A stretch of 64,000 nucleotides of DNA from JAKQHY01 sp034429475. Lineage in GTDB: Bacteria; Chloroflexota; Anaerolineae; B4-G1; SLSP01. Below the pieces are notes generated by a model. That model was given only the letters and a program-made list of their open reading frames with translations. It was not told the DNA's origin and made no database searches. Location: contig DAOUGD010000096.1 in assembly GCA_034429475.1 (NCBI GenBank), positions 4,797 to 68,796 on the forward strand. The letters are read 5' to 3'. The position numbers and the translations under genes are program-made. Shown one piece after another: positions 9,140 through 18,314 of the stretch (its first letter is position 1; each line of letters opens with the position of its first letter).

Positions 9140-9730
9140 ATGCAGCGCGACCGGCTTTTTAATCTTTTGAGTCTGGTGATGTTGGGGATGACCCTCCTGG
9201 TCATCGGCTACTACATCCTGATTGCTATGAATCCCTATACGCCGCTCAACCCCTTCCCCCCGGCTCAACGCACACTGGCCGTGGTGGCGACGTTGACGCC
9301 GACGGTCACGCCGCCGCGCAAAGAGGCCGCCACCTGGACTCCCACCGCCACGCCCACGCCGCGCGTTACACGCTCGCCGTATCCCTTCACCTACGAACTG
9401 GTCTATGAAACGCCCTACTATGGCTGTTCCTGGTTAGGAACCGGCGGCAATGTACAAGACCTCGATGGCAATGCCCTGACGGATTATCGCGTCCATGTGT
9501 GGGGCGGCGGCATTGATGTCGTCATTATCTCCGGCAGCAAACAAATCTATGGCGATTCCGGCTGGGAACAGTTTTTCTTAAATCAGCCAGTGGAAATGAA
9601 CGGCGTCTTCCGGGTGCAGCTCCACTCAAAGTACGAGCCGTACACCCCCGTTTCGGAAGAAATCGTTTTGAACTTCCCCGGCCTGTGCTCGAAGTCGCTG
9701 GCGCACATCATCTTCACCCAAAATCACTGA
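9140..9730 (+). CDS. membrane-anchored extracytoplasmic protein of unknown function
   Basis: 196 residues. One N-terminal TM helix (about residues 10-30), a Thr/Pro linker (about 45-75, PTATPTP type), then a globular domain rich in Tyr, Gly and beta-strand patterns (YGCSWLGTGGNVQDLDGNAL onward) with two Cys that could form a disulphide. I do not recognise the domain. Ribosome site GGAGG precedes the ATG. It lies between a foldase lipoprotein and a KaiC-like ATPase on the same strand with short gaps, so it is probably in one operon. Confidence 0.85.
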   Translation: MQRDRLFNLLSLVMLGMTLLVIGYYILIAMNPYTPLNPFPPAQRTLAVVATLTPTVTPPRKEAATWTPTATPTPRVTRSPYPFTYELVYETPYYGCSWLGTGGNVQDLDGNALTDYRVHVWGGGIDVVIISGSKQIYGDSGWEQFFLNQPVEMNGVFRVQLHSKYEPYTPVSEEIVLNFPGLCSKSLAHIIFTQNH

Positions 9731-9738
9731 GGTTAAGT

Positions 9739-10467
9739 ATGGATAATCCACGGGTCACAACTGGCGTTCCTGGATTGGACAATATGTTGCGCGGCGGCTT
9801 CCTGCCCGGCTCCATTATCCTCGTGCGCGGGGCGCCCGGCGCCGGGAAAACCTCGCTGGCGCTCCAATTTCTGCTGGAAGGCGCGCAGCATGGTGAACCG
9901 GGGTTGTTTATCACCTTTGAAGAATTTCCGCACTCCCTCTACCGCGACGCCGTCTCGCTGGGGTTCGATTTGCAGGCCCTGGAAATCGAGCACAAGCTCC
10001 AGATCATTTTTACGTCCCCAAACGTTCTGCTGCGCAGCCTGCAAGATGGCGACAGCCCCCTCTATCAGACCATCGTGAACACCAACGTCTCTCGCGCTGT
10101 TATTGACAGCATGACGCACTTTATGCGCCTGACCGATTCCGCCGACGAACTGCGCAAAACCTGCGCCAGCGTCATCAACAGCCTGCGGCGCGAAAAGATC
10201 ACCTCGCTGTTGTTGGGGGAAGAGCCGCGCACCGAGATACGCGCCACCGACCCCGGCGGCCTGGCCTACCTCAGCGACGGCCTGATCTTGCTGCGCTACG
10301 TCGAAGTGGAGAGCGAGATTCACCGGGCCATCGTCGTGCTGAAATTGCGGGGCAGCGACCACGCGCGGGAGATACGCCGTTATACCATCCAGAAGGGGGG
10401 GCTGGTGGTGGGAGAAGAATTCCATCATCGCAGCGCCATCTTGAGCGGCATCGCGCGCCGGAATTAG
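9739..10467 (+). CDS. KaiC-like RecA-superfamily ATPase (single KaiC domain)
   Basis: 242 residues. Starts with the KaiC/RadA signature TGVPGLDNMLRGG, then Walker A GAPGAGKTSLA (about 34-44), the catalytic-Glu element TFEEF and Walker B SRAVIDSM. One KaiC domain only, so not a circadian clock KaiC; single-domain members occur widely in archaea and Chloroflexi and are often signalling or regulatory ATPases. GAGGTTAAGT precedes the ATG. The stop is 5 bp before rsmI, implying cotranscription. Partner and role unknown. Confidence 0.9.
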   Translation: MDNPRVTTGVPGLDNMLRGGFLPGSIILVRGAPGAGKTSLALQFLLEGAQHGEPGLFITFEEFPHSLYRDAVSLGFDLQALEIEHKLQIIFTSPNVLLRSLQDGDSPLYQTIVNTNVSRAVIDSMTHFMRLTDSADELRKTCASVINSLRREKITSLLLGEEPRTEIRATDPGGLAYLSDGLILLRYVEVESEIHRAIVVLKLRGSDHAREIRRYTIQKGGLVVGEEFHHRSAILSGIARRN

Positions 10468-10472
10468 GGGTC

Positions 10473-11282
10473 ATGGGCAGTCTGTACATCGTCGGCAGCC
10501 CGATTGGCAACCTGGAAGACATCACCCTGCGCGCGCTGCGGGTCCTGCAAAGCGTAAGCCTGATCGCCGCCGAGGACACCCGCAAAGCGCGCATTTTGTT
10601 GGACAGGTACGACATTCACACCCCGGTCACGTCTTTCTTTGAAGGCAACGAGCGCCAGAAGCTCGCGCCGGTGCTGGACGCGCTCGCTCAGGGCGACGTT
10701 GCCTTGATCTCCGAAGCCGGAATGCCCGGCATTTCTGACCCCGGCTACCCCCTCATCCGCGCGGCAGTAGCGCAAGAAATTCCCATCATCCCCATCCCCG
10801 GCCCGTCGGCGCACACCGCCGCCCTCGTCGTGGCGGGGCTGCCCACCGACCGCTTTCTGTTCCTGGGGTTCCTGCCCCGCAAAGCCTCCGAACGCGCGGC
10901 GCTGCTGCGCGATGTCGTCGCCCTCAAAGCGACGTTGGTGTGTTACGAAGCGCCCCATCGCCTGGCTGACACGCTGGAAACGTTGCACACGACGCTGGGG
11001 GATCGAGAAATCGCCCTGTGCCGGGAGCTGACCAAGCATTTCGAGGAAGTCTGGCGCGGCTCAGTAGCCGAGGCGCGGCAGCATGTGGCCGAAACGCCGC
11101 CGCGCGGCGAGTACACCCTCGTGATCGCGGGCGCGCCAGAAGCAGCCGGGCGCTGGGAGGAGACCGCCGTCCGGGAGGCCCTGGAGGCGCGGATAGCCGA
11201 CGGCGCATCGCGCTCCCAGGCCGCGCGCGAAGTGGCCGCCCTCTCCGGCTGGAATCGCCGCGAGGTGTACGCCCTAGTCTGA
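10473..11282 (+). CDS. rsmI: 16S rRNA (cytidine-1402-2'-O)-methyltransferase
   Basis: 269 residues, tetrapyrrole-methylase fold. Hallmarks of RsmI: YIVGSPIGNLEDITLRA, AAEDTRKARILLDRY, LISEAGMPGISDPGY, PIPGPSAHTAAL and FLGFLPRK. It 2'-O-methylates C1402 in the ribosomal P site. The C-terminal 45 residues form the usual small helical extension. GGGG lies just before the ATG. The 3' end overlaps the convergent manA by 9 bp, with no room for a separate terminator. Confidence 0.97.
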   Translation: MGSLYIVGSPIGNLEDITLRALRVLQSVSLIAAEDTRKARILLDRYDIHTPVTSFFEGNERQKLAPVLDALAQGDVALISEAGMPGISDPGYPLIRAAVAQEIPIIPIPGPSAHTAALVVAGLPTDRFLFLGFLPRKASERAALLRDVVALKATLVCYEAPHRLADTLETLHTTLGDREIALCRELTKHFEEVWRGSVAEARQHVAETPPRGEYTLVIAGAPEAAGRWEETAVREALEARIADGASRSQAAREVAALSGWNRREVYALV

Positions 11283-12518
11283 AAGCGGCGTCGTGGCCTG
11301 GAAGACTTCTGTTGGTTCGGTCGCCATCACTGTCAACGCCCGCAGCGCCGCCGGGAGCAGCACTGCCTGGCCCCGCCGAAATGCAGCTTCCCCCTCCGCC
11401 CACGTCAGCCGCACCGCGCCCTGCGTGATCAGCCAGAGGGCCGGCGCAGGCGGGCGCGCAATGGAACGCGATTCCCCTGGCGTGAAATCCCAACGACTGA
11501 CTTGAAACTCCGCCGCCGGCGTGGGGTATGGCGCTCCATCCGCGCCCATCGTCAAGACCGGCGGCTGACCCAACTCGTAGGTGAGAATGTCTATGAGGGT
11601 GGGGATGTCCTTAAATTTAGGCGTCAACCCGGCCCGCACCACGTTGTCGGAATTCGCCATACATTCGACGAGGTTGCCTTTGAGGTAAGCGTGGGGGATG
11701 CCCGGCGCGAGGAACATCCCCTGACCGCGCTCCAGGTGAACCAGATTCAGGAAGAATAGCGCGAACAGCCCCACATCCGCCCCAGGATAGCTAAGGCGCG
11801 TCTCCAGGAACAGCGCTTCATGTTCCGTCAGAGCTGCGGCGGAAGACAGGCGCGCCGCCAGCCGCGCCAGCCCCGCCGACAGTCCGGCCGCATCCGTGAG
11901 CGCGCGGGACATCAAGGCCGCGTACATCCGGCGCACCAACGCGCGCTGCGCCGCTGCATCGGTCTCGGTAGAGGCGCTTTGCACGTCTCCGGCAATCTCC
12001 GGGCCGATAAAGGCCGCGATTTCGGGATAGCAAGCCAACGTCCCCTGAATGGCGCGGAAATCCTTGAAGCCTACCAGCGCCGTCAGGCGATCCAGGGCGA
12101 TGGCAATTTCGGGCTTGTGACGCGCGTCGGGGTAATTTCGGGGATCGCGCGCATGCAGTTGCACGGCCTGCGCCTGGTTGGGATGCGCTTGAATCGAGAG
12201 CGGCGCGCCGATGGACAGCACTTTGAAGAGAAACGGCCAGGCGTGGTCAAAGGTGCGGCAAACGTCCGGCCCCAGCACCTTTGCCGGATGCGCGGCGACG
12301 AATTCCGGCAACGACAGAGGGCTTCCTTCCACGATGACCGCAGAGGGCGCGCCGGGATGGGCGCCCATCCACAACTCGGCGTAGGGCTGCCCCGGTTCAG
12401 GCAGCTGGCCGAGAAAGCGCGGAATAAAGGCCGCCGCGTCGCGCGTCCCCCAGGCGTAATGCTGAATTTGGTTTTGGAGTAAATAAGGGCATGCTTTAAA
12501 AGATTTCGCGTCGGGCAT
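11274..12518 (-). CDS. manA: mannose-6-phosphate isomerase, class I
   Basis: 414 residues, zinc-dependent type I phosphomannose isomerase interconverting fructose-6-P and mannose-6-P. Motifs: QHYAWGTRDA near the N-terminus, zinc ligands in SIQAHPNQAQA, HKPEIAIALD with its Glu, and the active-site signature FLAPGIPHAYLKGNLVECMANSDNVVRAGLT (read in parts). ATG at 12518 follows GGAG by about 10 bases; upstream in-frame ATGs would fall in a heptamer repeat and the promoter. Feeds mannose into glycolysis or provides mannose-6-P for glycans. Confidence 0.95.
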   Translation of the reverse strand: MPDAKSFKACPYLLQNQIQHYAWGTRDAAAFIPRFLGQLPEPGQPYAELWMGAHPGAPSAVIVEGSPLSLPEFVAAHPAKVLGPDVCRTFDHAWPFLFKVLSIGAPLSIQAHPNQAQAVQLHARDPRNYPDARHKPEIAIALDRLTALVGFKDFRAIQGTLACYPEIAAFIGPEIAGDVQSASTETDAAAQRALVRRMYAALMSRALTDAAGLSAGLARLAARLSSAAALTEHEALFLETRLSYPGADVGLFALFFLNLVHLERGQGMFLAPGIPHAYLKGNLVECMANSDNVVRAGLTPKFKDIPTLIDILTYELGQPPVLTMGADGAPYPTPAAEFQVSRWDFTPGESRSIARPPAPALWLITQGAVRLTWAEGEAAFRRGQAVLLPAALRALTVMATEPTEVFQATTPLSD

Positions 12519-12552
12519 GGCGTCGGCTCCGTTTCCCTGTAGATTAAACTGC

Positions 12553-12558
12553 ATTATA
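12553..12558 (-). promoter_or_regulatory. -10 element upstream of manA
   Basis: TATAAT on the minus strand, 34 bp upstream of the manA ATG. The matching -35 position (TTACTT at 17 bp) is weak and falls in a heptamer repeat. Confidence 0.35.
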
Positions 12559-12561
12559 CTA

Positions 12562-12596
12562 TAGTAGGGAGCAGGAAGTAAGAAGCAAGGCATAGG
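12562..12596. repeat. heptamer array, 5 units, upstream of manA
   Basis: Five 7-bp units: TAGTAGG, GAGCAGG, AAGTAAG, AAGCAAG, GCATAGG. It occupies the divergent space between manA and the SseB-like gene and overlaps the likely -35 region of manA. Confidence 0.7.
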
Positions 12597-12611
12597 CCAA
12601 AGAACTGCCCT

Positions 12612-12638
12612 TCTGTTTCATCCGCTAAATCCGTTGGG
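12612..12638. repeat. single nonamer arm, three 9-bp units
   Basis: TCTGTTTCA, TCCGCTAAA, TCCGTTGGG: three 9-bp units like one arm of the intergenic hairpins elsewhere, with no visible inverted partner. Its terminal G run is the nearest purine-rich ribosome site before the ATG at 12655. Confidence 0.5.
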
Positions 12639-12654
12639 GGATGAGAGCACAACC

Positions 12655-13428
12655 ATGGCGGCGACGTTCGATGAGCGTTTAGAGGTGAGACAACACTGCC
12701 CGGTCAACCCGGAGCTGGTGAGCGCGTTGTATGCGGTGGTCCGGCAGGATACCCCGGAGATCCGCGCTGCGCTGTATGCCGCGCTGCTAGAAAGTACGTT
12801 GATTTTGCCAACGGCGGAAAGTTTTGGGGCATCCGACGCCCCACTCAGGCTGTTGGCGGGCGAAAATCAGGGCGGCGAGACGGTGTTGCTGGCCTTCACC
12901 GATGAGGAGGCTGTCTTGAAATGGAAGGCCGACGGCGCCGATTATGTGGCGCTGCGGGCACCGGCCCTCTTTGCATTGGCGGCCCGCCAGCAAGCCGCCG
13001 AAGTCGTGATTAACCCGGCGGGGCCGGTGGGCGGGCGCGTCTTGAGTCACGAATTTGCGCCGCTGGCGCAGGGCCAACATCCCGGCCGCTTCGTCGAAAC
13101 GGCGGTGTTGATCAGCAGCCCGGCGCCCCCCCCACCGCTTCCCTGGCGCGCGGCGTTGAACGCAATCCTCGCGCAGCATCCCGCCATTGTAGAAGCCACC
13201 ATGTTTCAGTTGCACCGGGGGCAAGACGTTTCTCCGGTCGTCATCGGTGTGACCTTCACCCCCTCCACCGACTTAGACACACAGAGTGACGTGATGCAGG
13301 CGGTCGTCGCGGCTTGCCGGGCGTCTACGGCCCTCACCCCGCAGCCGGAGTTCATCGTCCTGGCCGTCGGGAATTTCTTGCAGACCGTGCGCGACACCGT
13401 CGCGCCCTTTTATCCGGCGCGCGATTGA
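12655..13428 (+). CDS. SseB-like domain protein
   Basis: 257 residues. The first half resembles the SseB N-terminal domain: AALYAALLESTLILPT, a segment ending VLLAFTDEEAVLKW, then YVALRAPALFALA and EVVINPAGP. The second half (about 150-250) is like the SseB C-terminal domain with NAILAQHPAIVEATMFQL. SseB is linked to serine sensitivity in E. coli; the molecular role is unclear. ATG at 12655 chosen; an in-frame TTG upstream is part of the G-rich ribosome site. Followed by a two-component gene after 38 bp. Confidence 0.8.
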   Translation: MAATFDERLEVRQHCPVNPELVSALYAVVRQDTPEIRAALYAALLESTLILPTAESFGASDAPLRLLAGENQGGETVLLAFTDEEAVLKWKADGADYVALRAPALFALAARQQAAEVVINPAGPVGGRVLSHEFAPLAQGQHPGRFVETAVLISSPAPPPPLPWRAALNAILAQHPAIVEATMFQLHRGQDVSPVVIGVTFTPSTDLDTQSDVMQAVVAACRASTALTPQPEFIVLAVGNFLQTVRDTVAPFYPARD

Positions 13429-13466
13429 GGTTTTGAGGGATATTTTTTCTAGTCGAGGTGAATTTT

Positions 13467-14582
13467 ATGCGTAAGCCAGAAACCATTCGCACCTTAGTGG
13501 TTGAAGACGATTACTTGATGCGCGAGATGGTCATTGGGTACCTGAACGAGTTGAAATACACGGTCGTCGGGCAGGCGGTCAACGGGCGTCAGGCCATCGA
13601 GATGGTGCAGAAACTCCGCCCCGATGTGGTGGTGATGGATTTGCGGATGCCGGACATGGACGGGATTCAAGCCGCGCAGTACATCAGCAACCATTGCCCG
13701 ACGCCGATTGTCGTCCTCACGGCTTACGAAACCTTCGAACTGCTCAAGCAGACGAGTGACGCGGGGGTGGGCGCGTACCTGGTCAAACCGTCAAACACGC
13801 AGGAATTGGAGCGCGCCATCACCATCGCCCGCGCCCGCTTCGACGATATGCTCCAACTGCGCCGGATGAATCAGGAGTTGGAGGCGCGCAATGCCGACCT
13901 GGCCGCCTATTCGCACACCGTCTCCCACGACATGCAGAATTTTCTCCAACTGATCTTCGGATTTGCCGAGGCACTCTACCGCTATCACGACACAATGGAC
14001 ACAGAAGATCTGAACACTTGTGCCTCATCCATTATGCGCAACGTCGAAAAGATGAATGTGGTCACTAAGGAGCTGTTGCTGCTGGCCGAGGTGCGCAAGA
14101 CCCGCGCGCTGACCCGCCCCATCCAAAATATGGACGAGATCGTGGAGAGTGCTTTGACTCGCCTGGCCCATTTGGTGGAAGAACACCATCCCACGATCGA
14201 ACGCCCCGACAAATGGCCGGTCGCCATGGGCTACGGACCGTGGCTCGAAGAGGTGTGGCTGAACTACCTGAGCAACGCCATCGTCTATGGCGGCGAGTCG
14301 CCCCAGATCGAACTGGGGGCCACCGAGCAAAGCAAGGGCCAGGTGCGCTTCTGGATACGCGACCACGGGCCGGGAATTCCACCCGATGAACAGGTGCAAC
14401 TGTTCAAGCCGTTTGACGACGCTTCACAGATCAAGCTGGAGGGCAACGGGTTGGGATTGTCCATCGTCCAGCGCATTGTGGAGAAGTTGGAGGGGATAGT
14501 GGGAGTGGAAAGCACATTGGGGGCCGGCAGCACCTTTTTCTTTACCCTGCCCGCCATCGGCGCGCCGCCGAAATTGCTTTGA
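13467..14582 (+). CDS. response regulator-histidine kinase hybrid
   Basis: 371 residues with a receiver domain first and a kinase behind it. Receiver: acidic pair VVEDD, phospho-acceptor D58 in VVMDLRMPD, LTAYE and K in LVKPSN. A short coiled coil leads to a HisKA-like helix with SHTVSHDMQNF (His near 155). The HATPase domain shows the N box NYLSNAIVYGG, G1 DHGPGIPPD and G2 GNGLGLSIV. No TM or sensor domain, so it is cytoplasmic and probably receives phosphate from another kinase. GAGGTG precedes ATG 13467. A strong terminator follows. Confidence 0.94.
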   Translation: MRKPETIRTLVVEDDYLMREMVIGYLNELKYTVVGQAVNGRQAIEMVQKLRPDVVVMDLRMPDMDGIQAAQYISNHCPTPIVVLTAYETFELLKQTSDAGVGAYLVKPSNTQELERAITIARARFDDMLQLRRMNQELEARNADLAAYSHTVSHDMQNFLQLIFGFAEALYRYHDTMDTEDLNTCASSIMRNVEKMNVVTKELLLLAEVRKTRALTRPIQNMDEIVESALTRLAHLVEEHHPTIERPDKWPVAMGYGPWLEEVWLNYLSNAIVYGGESPQIELGATEQSKGQVRFWIRDHGPGIPPDEQVQLFKPFDDASQIKLEGNGLGLSIVQRIVEKLEGIVGVESTLGAGSTFFFTLPAIGAPPKLL

Positions 14583-14592
14583 GGCGTTTGGT

Positions 14593-14619
14593 CAGCAGAT
14601 TGAGCGGATTCAGCAGATT
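14593..14619. repeat. single nonamer arm (CAGCAGATT family)
   Basis: Three 9-bp units CAGCAGATT, GAGCGGATT, CAGCAGATT, the left arm of the hairpin family at 26998 and 47087, here without the right arm. A separate terminator hairpin follows. Confidence 0.85.
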
Positions 14620-14633
14620 GTGGCGTTGAATCG

Positions 14634-14667
14634 GACGGCCGCCTCCCATCAGGCGGCCGTCTTTTTT
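14634..14667 (+). terminator. rho-independent terminator of the hybrid kinase gene
   Basis: Perfect 11-bp stem GACGGCCGCCT / AGGCGGCCGTC with a 6-base loop, followed by six T. It lies 52 bp after the stop codon at 14582. The next gene converges on it from the other strand. Confidence 0.93.
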
Positions 14668-14671
14668 AGGT

Positions 14672-16480
14672 TCACGGCGCCCAGGAGAGTCGCTGATTTT
14701 CCCACCCTGGATAAGATGCGCCTAAATCCAGGATGCGCTGGACATTTTGGCCGTCATATTGCATCACGTAAATCGCCCAGTGACTGTCCCGGTTGCTCAC
14801 AAAGGCCAGCCGGCTGCCATCGGGCGCCCAGACCGGCAGCCCCTCATCAGAGATCTCCGTCGTCACCTGCTGGACTCCCCCTTGCGTGTTCAGCAAGAAA
14901 ATATCCCAGTTGCCCGTCACGTTGCTCATATAGGCCAACAGATTGCCGGCCGGCGCCCAATTGACGGCAGTGTCCGCTTCGTTGTTGGTGAGGCGGACAG
15001 CGGGCTGATCGTCGTCAGGATTGTCCAGCATGACGCCGCACACCCCCTCTGCGTCACAGCCGGTGTAAGCCAACACACCCGTCGGCCCCCAGGCCGGCCC
15101 CCAGCCGGTCGCCAACACCCACGGCTCGCCGGTGTTGTTAGTATTGGCGATGTAAACGGTCCAGATACCCATCTCATTCGGCGCAGCGTAGGCGGTGCGC
15201 AGGCTGTCGGGAGAAAGTGTGGGCCAGGTTTGCGTGCGCGGCGTGAGCAGTTGCAGCGGCACCCCTTCCTCCGGCAGCACCATCCCCACGCCGCCCGACA
15301 CCCGGTCGCGGTAGATCATCCGCCCGGTGCCGCGTTCCCACCAGGGTTGATCGGCGTTGGACGCCGCGCGGATGATGCGACCATCCGGGAACAGGGCGTA
15401 TACGTCGTAAGCCTCGGTGGCGCTGTTGTAGACAGGGTACGCCAGCCGCCCCATCGTGAAGCCAGGGACCGGCTGCGGGGTAAGCTGCGGCGTCTCGCCA
15501 CTCAGGGGGGCAGGGGTGGCAACCAGACAGGTTTGCGCCGCCGTTGCCCGCTTCTGATCCACCGTGGCGTCGGCGTAAAGGCGCAGCGCCTGGGCATACT
15601 GCAACTCTGCCGGACACATCTCCCCTTGCGCGACGAAGTAATCGGCGTAAGCCAGGTGCGCCTGGTAAAGCCGCTGACTCACATCCTTATAGGAAGGGTT
15701 AGAAGCATATAGCGCCTCGAAACGTTCGATGCACACCACCCAATCCACACCCCAGTAGTTCAGCGCATCCAGGTAACGCGCGGCGACGTTGCGGCGATTC
15801 ACCGCCTCCGTATCCAGCGGGCGCAACGCGATGGCCTGATCCAGATAGGAGATGCCGAATTCGAGGCTGTCCTCTTCCAGGAACGCAATCCCGGCGTTAT
15901 ACAGACTCTCAAAGAGCATCTCTTCGACCTGCTGTTGCGCATACGCGGGATCCAGGGCGCGCAGTTGCGTGAGCGTGCGCGCCGTCGTCACCCAGTCTTG
16001 CGCGGCGTAGGAATCGCTGGCCTGCTGAAGCAGTTGCTCGGTGAGGGACTGGACGGCTTCCATAGTAGGCGTCGGCTTGACGGCAAGACGGGCGCGCGCT
16101 TCGGAGAGGCCCTGCTGCGCCAGCGCATGGTTAGCGTCAAGTTGCAGCACATACTCAAATTCGGCGGCGGCGCGCTCGAAGCGGCCCTCATTGAGCGCCT
16201 GGATGCCGGCGGCGTAATGCTCGTCCAACACGGTCAGCCGTTGCGTCTCCCGGTCGCGTTCGCCGTAGTAAAGACCGGCATAGATGGCGCTGCCGGCAAC
16301 CACGGCAAAAATTAACACGGCCAGCAGGATGATGAGAACGATCCACCCTGCCTTCCGCGCTTTTGAGACCCGCGGCGGCGGCGCAGCGCCGGCCTCCGGC
16401 GGCGTCAGCGTCGCGCCGCAGTGGGGACACAGCAAACTTCCATGCTCCAAAATGTGACCACAATCAGGGCAATTTGTCAT
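14672..16480 (-). CDS. zinc-ribbon, TPR and beta-propeller (PD40/TolB-like) membrane protein
   Basis: 602 residues. N-terminal zinc ribbon with two CPxC pairs (CPDC, CPHC), a Pro-rich linker, one TM helix (about 45-70), then TPR-like helical repeats (about 85-320: YAAGIQALNEGRFERAAAEF and similar). The last 250 residues are PD40/TolB-type propeller repeats, with motifs SPDSLRTAYA, APAGNLLAYMSN and APDGSRLAFVSNRD. The C-terminal part is probably extracytoplasmic. Likely a scaffold; no enzyme motif is seen. It converges on the kinase gene. Confidence 0.88.
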   Translation of the reverse strand: MTNCPDCGHILEHGSLLCPHCGATLTPPEAGAAPPPRVSKARKAGWIVLIILLAVLIFAVVAGSAIYAGLYYGERDRETQRLTVLDEHYAAGIQALNEGRFERAAAEFEYVLQLDANHALAQQGLSEARARLAVKPTPTMEAVQSLTEQLLQQASDSYAAQDWVTTARTLTQLRALDPAYAQQQVEEMLFESLYNAGIAFLEEDSLEFGISYLDQAIALRPLDTEAVNRRNVAARYLDALNYWGVDWVVCIERFEALYASNPSYKDVSQRLYQAHLAYADYFVAQGEMCPAELQYAQALRLYADATVDQKRATAAQTCLVATPAPLSGETPQLTPQPVPGFTMGRLAYPVYNSATEAYDVYALFPDGRIIRAASNADQPWWERGTGRMIYRDRVSGGVGMVLPEEGVPLQLLTPRTQTWPTLSPDSLRTAYAAPNEMGIWTVYIANTNNTGEPWVLATGWGPAWGPTGVLAYTGCDAEGVCGVMLDNPDDDQPAVRLTNNEADTAVNWAPAGNLLAYMSNVTGNWDIFLLNTQGGVQQVTTEISDEGLPVWAPDGSRLAFVSNRDSHWAIYVMQYDGQNVQRILDLGASYPGWENQRLSWAP

Positions 16481-16556
16481 AGTGTGTGAGGGTTAGAAAT
16501 CGTAACAGAATACCCCGGTTGAGATGCAGGGCGCATCCCAAACGCGGGGCAAGCGG

Positions 16557-18269
16557 CTAATCCCAATGAAATTCTTCCAGCGCCAGGTCGCCGATGAATT
16601 CCCGCAAAATGGAATTTTCGGGCGTCAGGTTAATATCCACCGTCTCGAACCATTGCAGGAACGTCAGCAGACGTTTGGCCTCCACCCACTGGTGCGAGTA
16701 CGGCTCGACCTGGAGCAGCAACGGTTCGGCAAACAGTTTGAGCATCGAAAGTTCGTATACGAGCGCCGAATTAAACATCACGTCGGCGTTTTCCTGGTAG
16801 GGGAAGATGTTTCGTTTTTCACCGCGCCGCACGCTTTCCCAGCGCGCGATGGTGTCCATTGCCGTGTAACCGCGCGTGCGCGCGTCCCGCACGATGCGCC
16901 GGATAAGGCGCGAGTCGGTGGTGGGCACGCGGTTGTGCCGATCCAGGTTCAACTGCGTCAAGGCCGAGACGTAAATGCGGAAAATGGCCCGGTTGGGCAG
17001 GCTGTATACCAGGCGCGGATTCAACCCGTGAATGCCTTCCACGATGATGACCTGATCTGGTTCAAGGCGGACGACTGCGCCAGGCTCACGCATCCCGGTG
17101 TAGAAGTTGAATTTCGGCATTTGCACTTCTTCGCCGTGCAGCAAGGCGCCCAAATGTTGATTGAACAATTTGAGGTCCACGGCCTCCAGGGCCTCGAAGT
17201 CGAACTCGCCGTTTTCGTCCTTGGGGGTATCCTCCCGGTTGACAAAGTAGTGATCCATTTCCAGCGCGTAAGGGCGCATCCCGTGCGCCAACATCTGCAC
17301 CGCCAGCCGCTTGGAAAACGTGGTCTTGCCCGATGAGGACGGCCCGGCAATCAACACCAGGCGCACGCGGTCGCGGCGTTCCCACACTTGTTGCGCAATG
17401 TTGACGATGCGATGCTCGTGCAATGCCTCAGAAACCAGCACCACTTTGCGAATCTGCCCCTTTTCGACCGCCTGGTTCAACTCGCCCACGCTCTCCACAC
17501 CCAGCAGATGGAGCCAGTCGCCGTATTCCCGAAACACGGTGATCAACTGCCGGTTCTGCTGCGGTTCCAACAATTGGGTCGGCAGATGGCGTTGGGGGAA
17601 TTGCAGCACGAAACCATCCTCCCAACGCAGCAGGCGGAAATAGCGCAAATAACCGGTTGAAGGCGTCATGTAACCGTGAAAGTAATCCCGATACCCGTCG
17701 AGGCTATAGAGGCGCAAATAGGCCTTCTTCTTGCGGGAGCGCCCCCGGAAAATCGCCACTTTATCCGGCTCGTGGCGCGCCTCAAAAATGCTCAGCGCCT
17801 CGTCCAGGGGGACCTCTTCGCGCAGGATGGGGAGGTCGTCTGCAACTATCCGCTGCATTTCCGCCGTGATCGTTTCCAACTCCTCTTCAGTAAACGGGGC
17901 GCGGCCGCGCACTTCGCAGAAATAGCCCCCAAATGGCAGCGAATGGTCCACGAAAATCTCGGCCTCGGGGAATAGTTTATGAGTGACCGCCACCAGCAGG
18001 AACGTCAGGGAACGGCGATAGATGCGCACCCCATCGGACTGGGAGATGTCCAACGGTTCCACCACACTGTCTCGTTGCAGCGGATAGGTGAGCTCGCGCA
18101 GTTCCTTGTTGACCAGGGCCACTACAATGGGAACGGCGGCGTCCGGATAGGCAACCTTGATAAACGTGCTGACTTTAGCGCCCAGGGGGCCTTCAAAGGT
18201 GCGACCATCGGGCAGCGTAACCAGCACGGTTTCCCGTGGCGTGGTCAAATGTACAGGGTTAGTGTTCAT
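16557..18269 (-). CDS. TGS / ThrRS-like domain / uridine kinase fusion
   Basis: 570 residues. An N-terminal TGS domain (VLVTLPDGRTFEGPLG), a ThrRS-type second domain (FVDHSLPFGGYFCEVRG, FTEEELETITAEM), then a P-loop uridine kinase/phosphoribulokinase-like domain with Walker A AGPSSSGKTTFSKRL (about 310), LEMDHYFVNREDTP and VIIVEGIHGLNP. Such fusions are known in Thermotogae, Firmicutes and Chloroflexi. The likely reaction is NTP-dependent phosphorylation of uridine/cytidine or a related substrate; the TGS part may bind RNA or ligand. ATG 18269 is taken over a TTG four codons upstream. It has its own near-consensus promoter. Confidence 0.92.
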   Translation of the reverse strand: MNTNPVHLTTPRETVLVTLPDGRTFEGPLGAKVSTFIKVAYPDAAVPIVVALVNKELRELTYPLQRDSVVEPLDISQSDGVRIYRRSLTFLLVAVTHKLFPEAEIFVDHSLPFGGYFCEVRGRAPFTEEELETITAEMQRIVADDLPILREEVPLDEALSIFEARHEPDKVAIFRGRSRKKKAYLRLYSLDGYRDYFHGYMTPSTGYLRYFRLLRWEDGFVLQFPQRHLPTQLLEPQQNRQLITVFREYGDWLHLLGVESVGELNQAVEKGQIRKVVLVSEALHEHRIVNIAQQVWERRDRVRLVLIAGPSSSGKTTFSKRLAVQMLAHGMRPYALEMDHYFVNREDTPKDENGEFDFEALEAVDLKLFNQHLGALLHGEEVQMPKFNFYTGMREPGAVVRLEPDQVIIVEGIHGLNPRLVYSLPNRAIFRIYVSALTQLNLDRHNRVPTTDSRLIRRIVRDARTRGYTAMDTIARWESVRRGEKRNIFPYQENADVMFNSALVYELSMLKLFAEPLLLQVEPYSHQWVEAKRLLTFLQWFETVDINLTPENSILREFIGDLALEEFHWD

Positions 18270-18314
18270 AGGCTTTATCAAAATTTATGGCATGATCATT
18301 GTGTAACCCGAAAA

